From: Agapetus fuscipes
Lineage: Eukaryota; Arthropoda; Insecta; Trichoptera; Glossosomatidae
Length of the DNA stretch: 64,000 bases
NCBI GenBank assembly: GCA_951799405.1
Contig: OX637350.1
Coordinates: forward strand, 1,411,852-1,475,851
Direction of reading: 5' to 3'
Positions 34,201 through 64,000 of this stretch are shown piece after piece (within the stretch, counting starts at the first letter, position 1; each line of letters begins with the position of its first letter). The translations under genes and the position numbers were made by a program. The notes beneath the pieces were generated by a model, which saw only the letters and a program-made list of their open reading frames with translations, searched no databases and was not told where the DNA came from.

Positions 34201-35283
34201 CTTGAACACTCCTCCCGCATACGGAGTTCCAGCTGCAATAAAAAGATTTATCTGCTGATAAAAGAAAAAGTTTTGTTTTCGATTACGTGAGTATATTTTT
34301 ATATACCACAACCGGTTTCGCAAACATCCGTTCGCATCATCAGGTGGATAAATTAATACTATTAATACTAATAATGTATTAACTGATGATGCGAACGGAT
34401 GTTTGCGAAACCGGTTGTGGTATATAAAAATATACTCACGTAATCGAAAACAAAACTGTTTTTCTTTTATCATTAATGATGAACGATTACAAAGTTAATG
34501 CCTCTACAATCAATAAAAAAGATTTATCTGCCTTTACTCGTCTATTCAGCCTTACAGCAACTGAGTGTTGCTTCTGTACTTGACGTTTTTTAGCAACGAA
34601 CAAACTCACAGAGAGCTAATGAGGTGTGGTTCAAAATGAAACCATCCTACTATTTTTTAATAGGTTAGTATGAGGATGACCTCCCATACCGGAAAGCGTA
34701 TGGTACTTAAGCGTTTCAGGTAAAGACAGAAAAAATTGTAGGGTTTATGTTCATTTACGGTTTGGGTTACATTTTGTAGGTACACGCACAGCATGGGTAA
34801 GCGCGAACTTGAATGTGCCTGCTTGAGCGCTGGCAGAAAATATAAATATATCCTTGCAGCCCAGATTATGGAACATAAGCTATAAACTCAGTGTTCTCTT
34901 TATGTGTGATCATTATTTTTGTGATTTAACATTTTTAACTTATTCATTCGCCGCTGTCACAACAATAAAGAGGGGATGTTATTGTTCGCTGTTTTCCGTG
35001 CTAGTGTTCTACGCGTTACGGTCTTTTGGTTTCACTTTTACCTGGTCCATCGATGTACGCCTGGATGTCCGTTATGTCAGAATCATTAACAATAACTTTG
35101 ATGCCTTCTAAAGGTTGCTCCGAAAGCTCCTGCATTTCTTTTACCACCCGTCTTATTATTTGCGGCGATAGATTTTCAACATTGGACATCTGAAAAATAG
35201 AAAACGTGATGAATTAAACACGAACCGAACCGTTAGATACACAGTAAACTATAAAATGGCTTCGAAATACTTACCGAAGTCAT
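28294..35283 (-). CDS. UBE2S: Ubiquitin-conjugating enzyme E2 S, complete, five exons
   Basis: Coding exons in transcript order are 35275-35283, 35042-35189, 34042-34232, 29233-29361 and 28294-28431. All have GT-AG junctions and consistent phases (0, 1, 0, 0), giving 204 residues (human UBE2S has 222). The E2 fold includes the HPN motif (residues 87-89) and the catalytic cysteine at about residue 97 in NGEICVN. The C-terminal extension is lysine-rich ([10 protein letters not shown], then DKKRVLKRL) and ends in Arg-Leu like the human protein; this tail docks E2 S on the anaphase-promoting complex, where it extends Lys11-linked ubiquitin chains to drive mitotic exit. The first coding exon holds only three codons (ATG ACT TCG). 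Exon 2 itself begins with ATG, so initiation could also occur there if an upstream exon were skipped. Introns 2 to 4 are filled with transposons. Confidence 0.93.
28440..28630 (+). mobile_element. CR1/L2-like LINE C-terminus in UBE2S intron 4
   Basis: [15 protein letters not shown] in one frame and the shifted [20 protein letters not shown], then [15 protein letters not shown], show a broken LINE C-terminus. It starts about 10 bp outside UBE2S exon 5 (28431). Confidence 0.65.
29051..29215 (+). mobile_element. tRNA-derived SINE family 2
   Basis: The head CCGGTCGATAGCTTAGTTGG and B box GGGTTCGAATCCCACCGAGG are well preserved. The body is truncated after the GAAATGAGTACCAG segment, about 20 bp before UBE2S exon 4 (29233). 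Confidence 0.8.
29445..29600 (+). mobile_element. RTE-like 3' UTR fragment with tail
   Basis: It begins at TATGTTCATTTGAGGTTTGG and ends with CTTAGATTATAGATTATATA. It is the same subfamily as 4320-4470, in UBE2S intron 3. Confidence 0.75.
29645..30150 (+). mobile_element. RTE-like 3' UTR copy interrupted by a 250-bp MITE
   Basis: The 3' UTR runs from GACTTATAGGTTGGTATGCG to CCAATGTAACAT, is broken at about 29860, and resumes at about 30108 with ATATCTTTGCAACTTAGATT. The intervening piece is the palindromic element listed separately. Confidence 0.8.
29861..30109. mobile_element. 250-bp MITE family A, copy 3 (nested)
   Basis: This copy interrupts an RTE-like 3' UTR between CAATGTAACAT and ATATCTTTGC. 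The ends are CGCACGTTTAATAATAAAGA and its complement. An AT on each side is consistent with a 2-bp target duplication. Confidence 0.78.
30549..30855 (-). repeat. LTR (3' LTR of the minus-strand element)
   Basis: This 307-bp repeat starts TGATACCCTC and ends CCGTATCA. It matches the LTR at 32411-32718 except for a small block near 30573-30580, which suggests a recent insertion. Confidence 0.9.
30893..32395 (-). CDS. Gag-like protein of the LTR element
   Basis: This uninterrupted 500-codon frame contains a capsid-like region of Ty3/gypsy-type Gag at about residues 50-165 ([20 protein letters not shown], then [18 protein letters not shown], then [11 protein letters not shown]). The second half is hydrophilic, rich in Gln, Glu, Pro and Arg, and ends in a basic segment ([12 protein letters not shown]). 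I see no CCHC zinc knuckle and no protease motif. The protein would form the particle that packages the element's RNA. The first ATG at 32395 lies 16 bp after the LTR; an internal ATG at residue 29 is an alternative start. Confidence 0.8.
   Translation of the reverse strand: MGPSHLESDNPSTGGLTCGAQQRTRSKTMKTARPCDDLMEQGASVNEYRTPVARLPMPFSGKPEEDPGLFLDSALAYFKENATPESEWVMWAMDWLQGEAAAWMAELPVTDWLEVECALEGRFNSKSRRERGHFLYLYGRQELREEAMGFILRKRALAKRFCSTHSEQEVIQHTMDLLLPQCQARLQSASASWSKLLAAAAGCESRGSSDDHHPLVGSHQQGGRWPAQEQQQGDWQPAAYHHQTERQSPGQKNRPMAWQPRPGSEQETARSYWHYSGPHLDRSCPDHEGKPSQPESNQDEDEPEHAGVSMLRDAEVPEDTLRAVEEYQRVEETLAPEVSEVSHVCPSQDGRPVQPEVDELPRDMENDPLEKELHRDRESHPQVCELEDSTLEAIKRNLRQVSMEVQSGRQLVLEDSGSKRNQSHGMARKQPPRTSRDVHPDQLRLPPDKQEEDPIEQYTRPPDTTPRLQRAPPLHEHRKRRKRMKEPWPGVKILWQGLRA
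32411..32718 (-). repeat. LTR (5' LTR of the minus-strand element)
   Basis: This is the 308-bp partner of the LTR at 30549-30855. Since gag reads on the minus strand, this copy would carry the promoter. Confidence 0.9.
32795..33260 (-). mobile_element. CR1/L2-like LINE 3' end in UBE2S intron 3
   Basis: The antisense frame reads [20 protein letters not shown], then [20 protein letters not shown], then [20 protein letters not shown]. The 3' end has a (CAT)n tail at 32794-32815. The frame is nearly intact to the C-terminus. Confidence 0.75.
33466..33598. repeat. Palindromic element in UBE2S intron 3
   Basis: TTATAAGAGAACTTACATTA at the left is mirrored by TAACGTAAGTTCTCTTATAA at the right. The inner parts pair through CGATGTTTC / GAAACGTCG. 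Confidence 0.75.
33620..33890 (+). mobile_element. RTE-like 3' UTR copy with tail
   Basis: The copy runs from CCTTGACTTATAGGCTGGTA to CAGCTTAGATTTAGATTT in UBE2S intron 3. No coding part remains. Confidence 0.78.
34268..34465. repeat. Foldback element in UBE2S intron 2
   Basis: Arms of about 75 bp contain CACAACCGGTTTCGCAAACA and its complement around a short spacer. Single arms of the same family occur at 23360-23450, 25625-25695 and probably 21375-21420, always ending in CAGGTGG-like sequence. Confidence 0.75.
34535..34635 (+). mobile_element. SINE family 1 3' fragment
   Basis: CAGCCTTACAGCAACTGAGT through GCTAATGAGGTGTGGTTC is the distal body and tail of family 1, in UBE2S intron 2. Confidence 0.6.
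34660..34880 (+). mobile_element. Diverged RTE-like 3' UTR copy
   Basis: TAGGTTAGTATGAGGATGAC through ATATCCTTGCAGCCCAGATT follows the family order but with many changes and a deleted middle. It lies in UBE2S intron 2. Confidence 0.6.
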
Positions 35284-35789
35284 TGTTTCTCGTGTTAGAA
35301 TAACAATTTAGCGAAATAATAAAGAAATATACGAATTTCGCGAAAAGTCATAGATGGTATTTGGTTGACATAAAATCAAACATGGATGATAAAACTAAAT
35401 ACGGAATATATTTTGAATTTTCCTGTACAACAACCAATAGCAGAAGCTAAAATTTTGTACGAGTTCGTGCATGTTGCTTTTGTCTCTGTTTTACACCTCA
35501 AAAATTGGCTCGAGTAAAAGTGACAGAGAAAAAAATATGTTTTTTACCGGAAGTAAAACGAACGATCCAACTTTACTATTTACACACAGCATTATTTTCA
35601 TTGTTGTTTTACCTACCTACTACAAAAATGATTATTTTTAAATACTTGTTCACAAATGACTAATGTTTAGTTTTTTCGTACATACAAATTTGTTATTAAT
35701 CGCGTTCAATTGGATTCTCTCAAAACGACCAAATTATGGAAAACATTCATTTTTAGTTATTTAGCCATCGCTACTAAGCTACACATATA
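35284..35789. other. UBE2S upstream region
   Basis: This should contain the UBE2S 5' UTR and promoter (minus). No core promoter element could be assigned and no transposon was recognised. Confidence 0.4.
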
Positions 35790-36112
35790 GCATAAGTTTT
35801 TGCCGCGCTTTCCCCGAAGGGGTCGTGTATGGCGAGTTGAACCTATTTATTTTTACAAGTAAAGAGGTCACCTTTACGCCAACTATTTTCGTTTGAAGTG
35901 GGCGTTTCCCAGATCCCGAGGGGGCTGGTATTCATTTCTTGTGAAGGCCGAGTAAACCTTGCCGGCATTTTATTTTTGTGGAATTTATTTTACTAGTATA
36001 TTATTTTACTATTATTATATTATTTATAATTTATTTGTTTATCTCGGTGGAATTCGAACCTGGGCTCTTGGCAAATGCAAGCACTCTATCAACTGAGCTA
36101 TTGACCGGACTA
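35790..36112 (-). mobile_element. tRNA-derived SINE family 2
   Basis: An antisense copy from TTGCCGCGCTTTCCCCGAAG to the head GAATTCGAACCTGGGCTCTT ... CTGAGCTATTGACCGG, between UBE2S and WRN. Confidence 0.8.
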
Positions 36113-36149
36113 TGACCATCCCTTTCCTATAAAATATTAATTACTATTA

Positions 36150-36465
36150 TAGTTCCTTGACTTATAGGTTGGTATGCGGCTGACCACCCATACTGTAAAA
36201 AATGGTTCACTTTGCCAATGTCACCCCTGTTTCAGGGAAGGACGGCAAGAGTTGCAGAGCTTATGTTCATTTGAGATTGGATTTTTATATTGTAGGTCCA
36301 CATGCGGTATGTGTTAGCGCAAAATTATACATTATCTAGGTTTTTGGCAGTTACTTCGTGATAATCTATCAAAATTATACATGTCTGCTTGTGGGAATGC
36401 ATTTAATATAAATCTTAAATGATATATATCTTTGCAGCTTAGATTAGATTAGATAAGATTAGATC
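36150..36465 (+). mobile_element. RTE-like 3' UTR copy between UBE2S and WRN
   Basis: The order from TTCCTTGACTTATAGGTTGG to the TTAGATTAGATAAGATTAGA tail is complete except for a 40-bp insertion near 36330-36370, after which AAATTATACATG is repeated. Confidence 0.8.
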
Positions 36466-37255
36466 CTTTTATAAAATACTTATGTGAGATAAAACACTAA
36501 AGAAGGTTGATTTATTTGGTGGGCACCAGTTCGCTGCCTTAGTTCTTGTTTGTCGTATACGCCATTGAGAAAATTTTACATGAGCAATGTTTGTATGTGT
36601 ACTGGACCAATGTGTCTTATGAAAACAAGAAATTTATTTGAAAAATATTTAAAAGAACTCTCTCATTATCGAGTTTTACAGTTTTTCTTAGCTCAGATTG
36701 TGTAGAATTTGATTCATAAGACAACTGTATGAAAAAGTCATATTTGAAAAGATTGGCGTATACGGTAAACAAGAACTGGGGGAGCGAGTTGTGTGTGGAT
36801 CACATACCTGGTGTCCTCTGTGAGCTTGGTCGTAACCTATACAATGAAGTCAACACAAATTCCATTCGAAACAAAGTTGCGAGGTCACAAGGCCAGGTTG
36901 CCATGAACCAAGGAGTATATAGGGTTGGAAAGAAAAGTAGGTATGATGCAATATCTGAGAAGCTGTAATGAATGGCGTAACACTGCAGACTAATAATTGT
37001 GTGACGTCATCGGGAACACAACGGAAATAAGTTATCGCCCTCTTGCCATGAAAAAGCTAACTAGTATTTTGTTATTGGTTGCTATGGTTACATATACTTA
37101 TGATATTTTCCCGCAAAGAACTGGAACTCCTTCCACAGTCCATATCTTATAGTCGTAATGCTAAATGAATAAATAAACAAAAACATTCAGTTTATTTGGT
37201 TTAATAATTATAAAAATGTGTACAAATAAATAAGTATGTAACAATTCAACAAGAA
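36466..37255. other. WRN 3' flank
   Basis: An AATAAA on the minus strand (37191-37196) lies about 60 bp after the WRN stop. A plus frame 36729-36968 (79 codons) resembles nothing known to me. Confidence 0.45.

Positions 37256-64000
<26,745 letters not shown>

Noticed and set aside
36729..36968. A 79-codon frame between UBE2S and WRN
   Set aside because: No recognisable domain, no splice or poly-A context, and a length expected by chance.

Overview
The window is AT-rich animal nuclear DNA. The evidence is genes with short exons, GT-AG introns, four animal gene families, and a dense load of retrotransposons, tRNA-derived SINEs and small inverted-repeat DNA transposons. Codon use, intron style and repeat content fit an invertebrate, probably an arthropod, but nothing here fixes the species.

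Four host genes can be read. (1) 18271-18396, minus: first coding exon of the pseudokinase NRBP/Madm; the rest must lie beyond the left edge, so about 18 kb of repeat-filled DNA on the left is probably its first intron. (2) 19769-23206, plus: a complete four-exon BTB-BACK-Kelch (KLHL-type) gene of 622 residues, arranged head to head with NRBP. (3) 28294-35283, minus: a complete five-exon UBE2S (APC/C-linked E2) gene of 204 residues. (4) 37256-64000+, minus: the last 14 coding exons of a WRN-type RecQ helicase, 1,000 residues from helicase motif Ia to the stop codon. Exon phases agree across every junction of the last three genes.

Most of the rest is mobile DNA. The dominant family is an RTE-like non-LTR retrotransposon. 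Its near full-length copy is at about 51642-55420 (minus), and more than twenty 5'-truncated copies end in AGATT-type microsatellite tails. Other elements are a compact gag-only LTR retrotransposon (30549-32718, 4-bp target duplication), CR1/L2-like and jockey-like LINE 3' ends, and three tRNA-derived SINE families. There are also MITE-like elements: a 327-bp hAT type with a perfect 8-bp duplication, two 175-bp Harbinger-like copies with TWA duplications, two piggyBac-like elements flanked by TTAA, and several long palindromes. Insertions are often nested.

Region by region: 1-18 kb, repeats in the probable NRBP intron, with a 30-bp x14 minisatellite at 2844-3263; 18-23 kb, the NRBP/KLHL head-to-head pair; 23-28 kb, intergenic MITEs; 28-35 kb, UBE2S with the LTR element in its third intron; 35-37 kb, intergenic; 37-64 kb, WRN. 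In WRN nearly every long intron carries insertions, and at the right edge a 65-bp triplication copies an exon/intron junction.
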